Positions 9,801 through 16,294 of a stretch of DNA of 48,025 nucleotides are shown in pieces. The position numbers were made by a program, and so were the translations under genes. Origin of the DNA: an uncultured Clostridia bacterium. GTDB lineage: Bacteria; Bacillota; Clostridia; Oscillospirales; Ruminococcaceae. Each line of letters begins with the position of its first letter. Within the stretch, counting starts at the first letter, position 1. The notes under the pieces are model-generated. The model saw only the letters and a list, made by a program, of their open reading frames with translations. It did no database searches and was not told where the DNA came from. Location of the stretch: contig CALXBD010000124.1 in assembly GCA_944386445.1 (NCBI GenBank), forward strand, positions 1-48,025. The letters run 5' to 3'.

Positions 9801-10050
9801 CGGGCTTTTCCATCAGGATGATACGCTTCACCACATCCAACGTCAGCGGTTCTATATAAATCTTGTCGGCCATGGCTTTATCGGTCATGATCGTCGCGGG
9901 ATTGGAGTTGACCAGGACAACCTCCAGTCCCTCTTCCTTCAGGGCGCGGCAGGCCTGCGTGCCTGCATAGTCAAATTCAGCGGCCTGTCCGATCACAATC
10001 GGTCCGGAACCGATAACCAGTACCTTCTTAATATCACTTCTCAGCGGCAT
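6856..10050 (-). CDS. carB: Carbamoyl-phosphate synthase large subunit
   Basis: Makes carbamoyl phosphate from bicarbonate, ammonia (normally channelled from CarA) and two ATP, for pyrimidine and arginine synthesis. The 1064-aa product is close to the family length (about 1070). It shows two homologous halves, each opening with a nucleotide-binding motif (VLVIGSGPIVIGQ near residue 11 and VIVFGSGPIRIGQ near 550) followed by an ATP-grasp fold. The last 130 residues form the MGS-like allosteric domain (ATGGTAANL). The start at 10050 is chosen because a GGAAGG site would overlap the ATG three codons upstream. It is last in the pyr operon, 27 bp after a lipoprotein gene. No carA is adjacent or elsewhere in the window. 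Confidence 0.97.
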   Translation of the reverse strand: MPLRSDIKKVLVIGSGPIVIGQAAEFDYAGTQACRALKEEGLEVVLVNSNPATIMTDKAMADKIYIEPLTLDVVKRIILMEKPDSVLSTLGGQTGLTLSMQLAKEGFLAEHGVKLLGANPETIDKAEDRQEFKDTMEKIGQPCVPSKVVTTVEDAVDFAQVIDYPVIVRPAFTLGGTGGGIAADEAELRDIARNGLRLSPITQILVEKCISGWKEIEFEVIRDAKDNVITVCSMENLDPVGVHTGDSIVVAPAVTLSDKEYQMLRTAALKIISELKVEGGCNCQFALHPESMEYAVIEVNPRVSRSSALASKATGYPIAKVAAKIAIGYSMDEIVNAVTGTTYACFEPALDYLVVKFPKWPFDKFVYAKRTLGTQMKATGEVMAIGTSFEQGIMKAVRSIELGLDSLTMPSLASKSDEEIISMLHNIDDQRLFVVFEALKRDISFETIHQITMIDEWFLGKLKNLTELEKEMAHSPLTDELYLRAKKWGYLDSTIERISGQKVEHPRYASYKMVDTCAAEFAARTPYFYSTFDDENEAAEFIERQNSGKKKVIVFGSGPIRIGQGIEFDYCCVHCVWALKEAGYEAIIANNNPETVSTDFDTGDRLYFDPLTKEDVRSLIETEKPYGVVVQFGGQTAIKLTKYLDELGVRILGTSADAIDEAEDRERFDALLERCEIPRPKGHTVFTTEEAIKAANELTYPVLLRPSYVLGGQNMIIAHSDKDVEEYMQIITSHHIENPVLIDKYMMGTEVEVDAICDGEDYLIPGIMEHIERAGVHSGDSISVYPCQTLSHHIRETLIAYTARLALALKVKGLINIQYVVYNHSVYVIEVNPRSSRTVPYISKVTGVPMVALATEIILGKKLKDLGYGTGLYPARDYVAVKVPVFSFAKLSDVDTHLGPEMKSTGEVLGIAHRFDEALLKGLVASGNQMKKTGGVLISVRDADKQEVLEVADKFVTMGFEIYATGGTAANLNRNMIAANAVKKIHEDPDNNVLTLLDSGKIDYVISTSEKGRLPARDSVRIRRKAVERSIVCLTSLDTANAVADCLAMDKTVDDIELVDITKI

Positions 10051-10077
10051 ATTTATCATCCTTCCACATGGGTAAAA

Positions 10078-11190
10078 TCATTCATTGAGCAGATACAGAT
10101 TCCAAGAGCCATCCTCTTTCAGCCAGGCACCGCCAGGATAAGGCGCTCCACCCTCGTAGGCGCAGGAAACTACTTCATTTCCGGTTTCATCCAGAATTCC
10201 CCACTTGCCGTCCCGCAGAACCGCAGCGGCGCCATTCCAGAAACCATACACATAACACGGGGCTATCTGGGCGTATTCCCCGGTATCCGAGCTGTAAAAG
10301 TAACTGCTGCCCCAGCAGCTGTCATATAAAAATTCGGTAACGGCATTGCCTTCACCATCTATATAAGCCCACTTTCCGTCCTTCTGAACCGGAGCCAGAG
10401 ACTCTCCGCCAAACCACCCGACCTGTTCGAACTCCTCATCAGGGCAGAGAACCTCTCCCTCCCGATTTGAAAAGTTCCAAAAGCCGCCGGGCTCTAAGTC
10501 AACCATATCCTCTCCCTCAAAGATAAGGGAGGTATACAGGGTGGGAAAAAAAGCATCTCCCTGTGTGTGGGCATCCTCCAGGGCCTCAATTCCGCCTGCG
10601 CCTTCCATCCCCCAATACACTCTTGCAGGCTCCCCGGGTTCCGTGGCAAACAGCCGGCAGGAGCCGCCTCCATGCCCGGCACAAAGGGGCATCTCGGTCG
10701 CCTCCTCAACAGCAGCGGAAAACTGATCCCACTCCTCCGAAGTGCAGCTTGCCCACCACGTCCAATGGCCTTCCGGGCAAAGCCCGACAGCAGCATCCGC
10801 CAGGCAGGGAAGCAGTTCTGTTCCGTTTTCGTCAATCAGCCCCCATTTTCCATCCTTTTCCACGGCATAATAAGGCTGGCTGCCTTTAGGCAGAACATTC
10901 GGGGTTTCATAGATATCATAATTTGCCACAATCATGGAGTCGTAATCCATTTCCAGTGTGCGCACAGAGGAAAGTAGCTCCTCCTCCGGCTCAGAGGATT
11001 CCGGCTCAGAACTTTCCTCCCCGCTGCTCTCCACGGAGCTTTCCGGCTCAGAAATCTCAGAAGTCTCAGCCTCACTGGACGGGGTGCTTTCCGGCAAAGA
11101 CCCCTCTGCCGGGAGATTCTTCTCACCACAGGAAGCAAGCAGCATCACCGCAAGCACTGCGGGAATCAACTGTTTCCAAAACTTTTTCAA
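10078..11190 (-). CDS. WG-repeat lipoprotein inside the pyr operon
   Basis: A 370-aa predicted surface lipoprotein of unknown function. The N-terminus MKKFWKQL, a hydrophobic stretch and LLASC form a lipoprotein signal. A Ser/Glu/Pro-rich linker follows (about 25-75). The rest contains WG-type repeats, recognisable as KWGLIDENG, KWAYIDGEG and KWGILDETG, each a short beta motif; in other proteins such repeats form beta-sheet surfaces of uncertain function. The start is TTG at 11190, behind AAGGAGG. The gene starts 13 bp after pyrF and ends 27 bp before carB, so it should be transcribed with the pyrimidine genes and be subject to PyrR. The position usually held by carA or pyrK/pyrD is instead held by an exported protein. 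No enzymatic role should be assumed. Confidence 0.88.
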   Translation of the reverse strand: MKKFWKQLIPAVLAVMLLASCGEKNLPAEGSLPESTPSSEAETSEISEPESSVESSGEESSEPESSEPEEELLSSVRTLEMDYDSMIVANYDIYETPNVLPKGSQPYYAVEKDGKWGLIDENGTELLPCLADAAVGLCPEGHWTWWASCTSEEWDQFSAAVEEATEMPLCAGHGGGSCRLFATEPGEPARVYWGMEGAGGIEALEDAHTQGDAFFPTLYTSLIFEGEDMVDLEPGGFWNFSNREGEVLCPDEEFEQVGWFGGESLAPVQKDGKWAYIDGEGNAVTEFLYDSCWGSSYFYSSDTGEYAQIAPCYVYGFWNGAAAVLRDGKWGILDETGNEVVSCAYEGGAPYPGGAWLKEDGSWNLYLLNE

Positions 11191-11203
11191 TCAGACCGCC
11201 TCC

Positions 11204-12127
11204 TTATCGGATGGTCACAAAGTTCCCGATATCGTCCCGCATCCGAATGGCCTCGGCCCGGGCAGCTTCCGCAAACTGTTCTTCCTTCCAGTCGCCTTTT
11301 TTATAAGCGCAGATAATTCCCCGAGAGGAATTGACAATAGCGCCTAAGCCGTTTTCATCAAAGGCGCCGGCGACATCCTTAGCGCCACCGCCCTGAGCGC
11401 CGTATCCGGGCACCAGGAAGAAGGTATGAGGCATTTTTGCCCGCAGCTCTGAGAGCTGTTCAGGATAAGTGGCCCCCACCACAGCGCCGACACCGGAATA
11501 CCCTGTTTTGCCGGGAACTTCCTTGCCCCATTTTTCGCACATAGTGCCCATCACTTCATAAACCGTCTTGCGGCCGATCTTTTTGTCCTGCAGCTCCCCG
11601 GAAGAAGGATTGGAGGTCTTGACCAGGACAAAGATGCCCTTATCCTGCTCTTTGCAGATCTTGAGCAGCGGATTGATGCCATCAGAACCTAAGTAACCGT
11701 TGACCGTCAGAGCGTCGCCGCCAAAGGGAACCGCCAAATGACCGTCGATATCCACGGTTCCCAGATGGGCGGCTGCATAGGCCTCCATGGTGGAACCGAT
11801 ATCGTTGCGCTTGCCATCTGTAATGACGTACATGCCTTTTTTCTGGGCATAAGTGATGGTTTCCGCCAGAGTTTTGACCCCATACCAGCCGTAAAGCTCA
11901 TAGTAGGCCGCCTGGGGTTTTACCGCAGGGACGATATCGTATACAGCGTCAATCAGGGCTTTGTTGTATTCCAGTACCGCACAAGCCGCACCTTCCAGTG
12001 GGTCGGCAAACTGCCCGGCATACTTTTCCTTCAGAAATTTCGGCACATAAGAATAAGCGGGATCCAACCCCACCACCGTAGGGTTTTTAGTTTCCTGGAT
12101 TTTGGCGATCAAGCGATCAAACGACAT
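11204..12127 (-). CDS. pyrF: Orotidine 5'-phosphate decarboxylase
   Basis: Last step of UMP synthesis, decarboxylating OMP. The 307-aa length and the sequence around VGLDPAYSYVP fit the longer PyrF subfamily 2. The catalytic motif DGKRNDIG (DxKxxD type) is clear near residue 105, and the phosphate-gripping VPGYGAQGG and NSSRGI segments lie toward the C-terminus. ATG at 12127 follows AAAAGGAGGAGACGT. It lies 14 bp after pyrC and 13 bp before the lipoprotein gene in the pyr operon. Confidence 0.97.
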   Translation of the reverse strand: MSFDRLIAKIQETKNPTVVGLDPAYSYVPKFLKEKYAGQFADPLEGAACAVLEYNKALIDAVYDIVPAVKPQAAYYELYGWYGVKTLAETITYAQKKGMYVITDGKRNDIGSTMEAYAAAHLGTVDIDGHLAVPFGGDALTVNGYLGSDGINPLLKICKEQDKGIFVLVKTSNPSSGELQDKKIGRKTVYEVMGTMCEKWGKEVPGKTGYSGVGAVVGATYPEQLSELRAKMPHTFFLVPGYGAQGGGAKDVAGAFDENGLGAIVNSSRGIICAYKKGDWKEEQFAEAARAEAIRMRDDIGNFVTIR

Positions 12128-12141
12128 ACGTCTCCTCCTTT

Positions 12142-13419
12142 TCAGTCACAGGTATATACGATTTCTCCGCCGCAAAGGGTGCAGACAATTTTTCCAGTAA
12201 AAGTCATTCCTTTAAAGACGGTATTTTTTGATTTAGAGTGAAGCGCTTTCGGTTCCACAGTCCAGACCTGGTTCAAGTCGGCTATGGCCAGATCTGCCGG
12301 GCAACCCTTCCTGATGCAGCCTCCGGGAATTCCCAAGATCCGGGCCGGATTGACACTCATCAGCTCCACCAGGCGGTTCAGAGAGATCACACCGGTTTTC
12401 ACCAGCCCGGTATAAGATGCCGCAAAGCTGGTTTCCAGGCCCACGACTCCGTTAGGAGCCTTTTCAAAATCCGCCTTTTCCGAGGCGGCATGGGGCGCAT
12501 GGTCAGTCACGATACAGTCGATAGTGCCATCGGCCACAGCTTCCCGGATAGCGTTCACGTCGGATTCTTCCCGAAGAGGGGGATTCATGCGGTAGTCGGC
12601 ATCCCGTTTCCGCAGAAGCTCATGGGTCAGCAGGAAGTAATGCGGAGCTGTCTCACAGGTCGCTCTCACTCCCCGGGCCTTGGCGGAACGGATAAATCCT
12701 ACCGCACCTGCGGTACTGACATGGGCAATATGGATTCTGGTTCCGGCAGATTCGGCCAGCGCCAGTTCCCGGGCCGTCATAGCGTCCTCGCTGGCGCGGT
12801 CCATCCCGGGGACTCCCAGTTCCCGGGAAACGCTCCCCAGATGCATGATGCCGCCGTGAATCAAGTCTAAATCCTCGCAATGGGAGATGGTCAGCAGCCC
12901 GGCTGCCTCCGCCTTTTCCATTCCGGCCCGCATGAGCCGGGCAGTGGGAACCGGCCTTCCGTCATCGGAAACAGCCACTGCCCCTGCTGCCTTTAATGCC
13001 GCCATATCCGTCAAATCTTCTCCAGCCAGATCCTTTGTAATGGCTCCTACCGGATAAACTCGGGCTTTGGCAGATGCTGCCTTTTCAAGGATATACCGGA
13101 CTGTCTCAACAGAATCCGTAACAGGCTTTGTATTCGGCATACAGGCCACAGCGGTCACGCCGCCGGCAGCAGCCGCCTCACAGCCAGTCAGGATATCCTC
13201 CTTATGGGTGAAACCGGGATCCCGCAGATGGACATGCATATCCACCAGTCCCGGCATCAAAATTTTCCCTTCTGCCTCAAGAATAGTTTCCCCGGTCTGA
13301 GGATCCAGTTTCTCCCCGATATCGGCAACGACGCCGTCCCTAACGCGGACGCATCCAACACGATCCAGCCCGTCTGCAGGGCTGATGATTCGCGCATTTC
13401 GAATCAAAATCGATGCCAT
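12142..13419 (-). CDS. pyrC: Dihydroorotase
   Basis: Cyclises N-carbamoyl-L-aspartate to dihydroorotate, the third step of pyrimidine synthesis. The 425-aa product is a type I dihydroorotase of the amidohydrolase superfamily. It has the metal-binding DMHVHLRDPG near residue 58, a conserved SHCEDLD, HIAHVST, and the later VTDHAPH. The start at 13419 follows GAAAGGAGCAGAAA and begins MASILIRNARI; an upstream frame extension overlaps pyrR and is not homologous. It lies 17 bp after pyrR and 14 bp before pyrF. Confidence 0.96.
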   Translation of the reverse strand: MASILIRNARIISPADGLDRVGCVRVRDGVVADIGEKLDPQTGETILEAEGKILMPGLVDMHVHLRDPGFTHKEDILTGCEAAAAGGVTAVACMPNTKPVTDSVETVRYILEKAASAKARVYPVGAITKDLAGEDLTDMAALKAAGAVAVSDDGRPVPTARLMRAGMEKAEAAGLLTISHCEDLDLIHGGIMHLGSVSRELGVPGMDRASEDAMTARELALAESAGTRIHIAHVSTAGAVGFIRSAKARGVRATCETAPHYFLLTHELLRKRDADYRMNPPLREESDVNAIREAVADGTIDCIVTDHAPHAASEKADFEKAPNGVVGLETSFAASYTGLVKTGVISLNRLVELMSVNPARILGIPGGCIRKGCPADLAIADLNQVWTVEPKALHSKSKNTVFKGMTFTGKIVCTLCGGEIVYTCD

Positions 13420-13436
13420 TTTCTGCTCCTTTCCAT

Positions 13437-13961
13437 CTATTCCAAAATCAAAACCCGATCTTGTCCATCTGTTTCCCGCATCAGCACCCGGACAGTCTCC
13501 TCCCGGGATGTCGGCAAATTCTTCCCCACATAATCCGCCCGTATCGGCAGTTCTCTGTGTCCACGGTCTACTAATGCCGCCAACTGGATACATTGAGGAC
13601 GCCCTAGCGCAAATATGGCATCGATCGCAGCACGAACAGTTCTTCCAGTATATACCACATCGTCTACCAGAATAATGCGCCTGCCCGTAATATCGAAGGG
13701 CAACTCGGTGCGATCCGCCGCTGCCAGCACTTTTCCGTCATCCCGAAACCGGGTAATATCCAGCGCTCCGCAGGGGACTTCCTTTCCTTCCACAGCGGCA
13801 ATTCTTTCCGCAATCCGCTCCGCCAGGCATTGTCCCCGGGTAATGATCCCTGCCAGGCACAATCGGTCTGCACCTTTATTTCTTTCCAAAATTTCATAAG
13901 AGATGCGGGCGATGGCCCGTGCCATGGCCTTTTCGTCCAAAATCAGGGCTTTTTCCTGCAT
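13437..13961 (-). CDS. pyrR: Bifunctional pyr operon attenuator / uracil phosphoribosyltransferase
   Basis: An RNA-binding regulator which, with UMP or UTP bound, stabilises an anti-antiterminator in pyr mRNA and so favours termination; the family also has weak uracil phosphoribosyltransferase activity. The 174-aa product matches family length. It carries the PRPP-binding loop [14 protein letters not shown] (about 95-108) and the typical opening [11 protein letters not shown]. It is the first gene of the operon, directly downstream of a leader bearing a PyrR site and a terminator, so it should regulate itself and pyrC, pyrF, the WG lipoprotein and carB. Confidence 0.97.
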   Translation of the reverse strand: MQEKALILDEKAMARAIARISYEILERNKGADRLCLAGIITRGQCLAERIAERIAAVEGKEVPCGALDITRFRDDGKVLAAADRTELPFDITGRRIILVDDVVYTGRTVRAAIDAIFALGRPQCIQLAALVDRGHRELPIRADYVGKNLPTSREETVRVLMRETDGQDRVLILE

Positions 13962-13974
13962 AAATCCTCCGTAA

Positions 13975-14142
13975 AACAGAAAAACCAGACTCCGGGATGC
14001 CGGTAGTCTGGCTGCTCATTCTGCAGTTACGACCTGCCAAACCGGCAGCTTTTGCTGTCGGCAGAACAGATCGGGAATATCAAAATTAAAGCAGACCGCC
14101 TTGCCAGCCTCACGGGACCAACTTAAAGGTTGTCATAATGTT
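13975..14142 (-). ncRNA. PyrR-binding attenuator leader
   Basis: On the minus strand the leader contains TTGGTCCCGTGAGGCTGGC (about 14104-14122), matching the PyrR-binding consensus (AGTCC-nGAGAGGCT type). About 95 nt downstream, a hairpin at 13985-14011 followed by GTTTTTC is the terminator. The segment between (about 14015-14095) holds sequence suited to an antiterminator. It controls the pyrR-carB operon. Confidence 0.88.
13977..14011 (-). terminator. Attenuator terminator of the pyr operon
   Basis: On the minus strand CCAGACT pairs with AGTCTGG, an inner CCGG pairs with CCGG, and TTTTTC follows. It ends shortly before the pyrR ribosome site. Confidence 0.85.
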
Positions 14143-14148
14143 ATTCTT

Positions 14149-14177
14149 ATTTTACACACTTTTCTTCCATTTGTAAA
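14149..14177 (-). promoter_or_regulatory. pyr operon promoter
   Basis: On the minus strand TTTACA (14172-14177), a 17-nt spacer and TAAAAT (14149-14154) form a good sigma-A promoter just before the PyrR leader. Confidence 0.75.
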
Positions 14178-14182
14178 GGGGG

Positions 14183-14228
14183 TTTGCAAACTTCCCTTAC
14201 ACTTTTACATCCCGGACAAATTTGCAAA
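14183..14228. repeat. Two TTTGCAAA palindromes between divergent promoters
   Basis: The 8-bp palindrome TTTGCAAA occurs at 14183-14190 and again at 14221-14228, 38 bp apart. They lie between the pyr promoter and the start of the DUF4364 gene. They may be a regulator-binding pair, but the motif is short and may be chance in AT-rich DNA. Confidence 0.35.
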
Positions 14229-14252
14229 ATTCGCTTTTTTTCTTTTGGCGTT

Positions 14253-14258
14253 TATGAT
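14253..14258 (+). promoter_or_regulatory. Candidate -10 of the DUF4364 gene
   Basis: TATGAT at 14253-14258 is the best -10 upstream of the gene. No good -35 is visible (TTCGCT at 17 nt), so the call is weak or the promoter needs an activator. Confidence 0.35.
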
Positions 14259-14321
14259 AAAATAGAAGTAGCGAATTATGCCTTCGGGCTGACTTTATAT
14301 CACAGAGGAAGGATTACCGTT

Positions 14322-14858
14322 ATGGCAGATACCATTATCGCAGGAATCAGCCCCGGCGGGCTGAAGGAAACCTATGAAGTCAAAATTTTGGTCTGCTACC
14401 TGCTAAGTGCCTTGGACGCGCCGCTTTCCAGGGAAAATATTGCTGAAATCTGTACAGGCAGCGGCATTACGGATTATTTTACGCTTTCCACTGCGCTGGG
14501 AGAGTTGTTGGCAAGCGGACAGCTTGGTGAAGAGGACGGCTGCTGTGTCCTGACCCCTCTGGGCCGGGAAACCGCGGAAAATTTGAAACAGGCTTTGCCG
14601 TCTTCCCTGCGGGACAACATCGTCCGTATGGGAATGGAGCTTCTTTCACGGCTTCGGAAGGAAAATGAGGTTTCCGCCAAAATTCTTCCGGACGGAAAAG
14701 GATTTCGGGTGGCATGCTCGGTTCATGAAGGAGATTTAGATTTCCTTACCATGACCTTTTATGCGCCGGATCGGGAACAGGCGGAAATCATCGCCCAGAA
14801 TTTCCCGAAAAAGTCCACCGAAATCTATCGAGGTTTGATTCATCTTCTCACTGATTGA
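14322..14858 (+). CDS. DUF4364 family protein (putative winged-helix regulator)
   Basis: A 178-aa cytoplasmic protein matching DUF4364, found mostly in Clostridia. The N-terminal half (about 12-90) reads as a winged-helix-like segment: helices around KETYEVKILVCYLLSAL, then a loop and a turn ending in CCVLTPLGRETAENL, similar in style to PadR/MarR-like folds. The C-terminal half looks alpha/beta. The ATG at 14322 follows GAGGAAGGATTACCGTT; an in-frame upstream start would run through the promoter. It is monocistronic, divergent from the pyr operon, and ends at a strong bidirectional terminator. DNA binding is inferred from the fold pattern only. Confidence 0.8.
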   Translation: MADTIIAGISPGGLKETYEVKILVCYLLSALDAPLSRENIAEICTGSGITDYFTLSTALGELLASGQLGEEDGCCVLTPLGRETAENLKQALPSSLRDNIVRMGMELLSRLRKENEVSAKILPDGKGFRVACSVHEGDLDFLTMTFYAPDREQAEIIAQNFPKKSTEIYRGLIHLLTD

Positions 14859-14869
14859 TCCAATCCATA

Positions 14870-14911
14870 AAAAATCCCGGAACCGCATTACAACGGCTCC
14901 GGGATTTTTCT
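14870..14911. terminator. Bidirectional terminator between DUF4364 and thpR
   Basis: AAAAATCCCGGA pairs with TCCGGGATTTTT, with an inner CCG/CGG pair. T-runs lie at the 3' side on both strands, serving the two convergent genes. Confidence 0.9.
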
Positions 14912-14929
14912 ATTTTCAGATGGGGACAG

Positions 14930-15457
14930 CTATAATTTTATTGATGAAACCTCCCGGTAAACCAACACGCCGGCTTCCCTTCGGGATTCCATCAGGCAGA
15001 TTTTCTCTACCGGTACTTTCAACCGTGGCATTGCTCCGGAAAAGGTATCCCGGTCAAAATCCGCTCTGGGTCTGACCTCTCGGCCAAGGGTCAGGTGGGG
15101 GGAAAAGGCCCGCTCTTCCAGGGAAAACCCTGCTCCTTGCAGAGCCTTAGCCAGTCTCTTTTGAAGGGCCGCCAGCGGTGGACAGGGAGAAATCCCCATC
15201 CAGTATATGTCGCCTCCGGTCCGACGAAATCTTCCTAAGTTTGCCAGCTCCATGGAAAAGGCCCCGGAGCCTTCCACCTGCTTCATGGCAGCCTGAATTG
15301 CCCGCAGCCGGGGCGTCTCCCCCAGAAACGCCAACGTCAGATGAAAATTTTCCCGCCGAGTAAAATTTCCCGCAGCCTGATCAGACAAATCCTTAACGAT
15401 CCCGGCTAACTGGTCCTTCACATCCTCCGGAAAGCAAATCGCAACAAACAGACGCAT
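14930..15457 (-). CDS. thpR: RNA 2',3'-cyclic phosphodiesterase (ThpR/LigT)
   Basis: A 175-aa member of the 2H phosphoesterase superfamily, which opens 2',3'-cyclic phosphates of RNA. Both catalytic HxTx motifs are present, HLTLAFLG (about 40) and HLTLGREV (about 122), with the family N-terminus MRLFVAICFP. The ATG at 15457 is preferred over a GTG three codons upstream because AAAGGGG lies 8 nt before it. The gene lies 32 bp downstream of the methyltransferase gene and may share the GH95 transcript. The cellular substrate is not defined by sequence. Confidence 0.9.
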   Translation of the reverse strand: MRLFVAICFPEDVKDQLAGIVKDLSDQAAGNFTRRENFHLTLAFLGETPRLRAIQAAMKQVEGSGAFSMELANLGRFRRTGGDIYWMGISPCPPLAALQKRLAKALQGAGFSLEERAFSPHLTLGREVRPRADFDRDTFSGAMPRLKVPVEKICLMESRREAGVLVYREVSSIKL

Positions 15458-15489
15458 ACGATTCACCCCTTTAATTTACTTTACATTTA

Positions 15490-16248
15490 CTATTTGGAAC
15501 GATCTATTTCTGATGACTTAATAAGTTCCAAATAACAGTTATCAGTTATGTTGTCACTGGTTTGGAAACTGTTATTGCAGTAAGCGTTTACAAGGGTGAA
15601 CCCACATTCCGACAACAAATTGAGCAAATCAACCCTGTCGTATAGCTGCAAATCAACATCATGCGTGAACTGCAGATGTTCATTATCCACATGTACAATT
15701 TGATGGATATGCTGTATTTTAGTTTCGGCGTTATATTCAGACTGGCTCTCTTTCCAGATTAAAACGCCATCCTTTCTTGGAACCCTTGGGTAAAACTGCC
15801 GCATTGGAGACGAAAAAGAGACTTCAGGGGCATACCAAGCCTCTATTCCAAGTCCACCGCCCATTTTTAAGTGCTTGTTAATATTCACAAGTGCCTTCTT
15901 CACCTCTGAAAGAGACGGCAGAAGATGGATATCGGCAGAAGATATGAAGCAAAAATCAAAGGTGCGATCCAGGCAAAAATCACAAACGTCAGCTTGGACA
16001 AAGGTAAGATTGGGAATATCCTGAAAACGCTTATTTCCTTCTTCTATCATTTCCCTTGTAAGGTCCAATGCAACTACCTTTGCACCATTATTGGCCATAT
16101 ACGCAGCCGCCTGTCCAATTGCACACATAACCGATAAAATATTTGTGCCATACTTTTTACCCATGGTATACCAGAAATTGTATGATGCAGAATCATCGAA
16201 ACCATCCCAATCCCAGTATTTAGCATGCAATGAATAATCGGCTCCCAT
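15490..16248 (-). CDS. Class I SAM-dependent methyltransferase
   Basis: A 252-aa predicted methyltransferase with a Rossmann-type core. The cofactor region is ILSVMCAIGQAAAYM near residue 38, followed by an acidic end of strand two (VVALDLTREMI) and a motif like VQADVCDF. The glycine-rich loop departs from the usual DxGxGxG: only the final Gly is kept. The C-terminal half has beta strands rich in His and Asp. The ATG follows TTGGAGCGG. Base composition is visibly more AT-rich than the neighbouring genes, which suggests acquisition. It sits 46 bp after the GH95 gene and 32 bp before thpR. The substrate is unknown. Confidence 0.8.
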   Translation of the reverse strand: MGADYSLHAKYWDWDGFDDSASYNFWYTMGKKYGTNILSVMCAIGQAAAYMANNGAKVVALDLTREMIEEGNKRFQDIPNLTFVQADVCDFCLDRTFDFCFISSADIHLLPSLSEVKKALVNINKHLKMGGGLGIEAWYAPEVSFSSPMRQFYPRVPRKDGVLIWKESQSEYNAETKIQHIHQIVHVDNEHLQFTHDVDLQLYDRVDLLNLLSECGFTLVNAYCNNSFQTSDNITDNCYLELIKSSEIDRSK

Positions 16249-16294
16249 CTTTACCGCTCCAATCTAAATGATCCTTTCGAAATAAACGGCTGCA

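Noticed and set aside
9187-10329. Open frame on the plus strand opposite carB
   Set aside because: Shadow frame that also runs across the carB start and into the lipoprotein gene; no recognisable protein.
13420-13593. Upstream extension of pyrC
   Set aside because: It overlaps pyrR in another frame; GAAAGGAGC directly before 13419 marks the real start.
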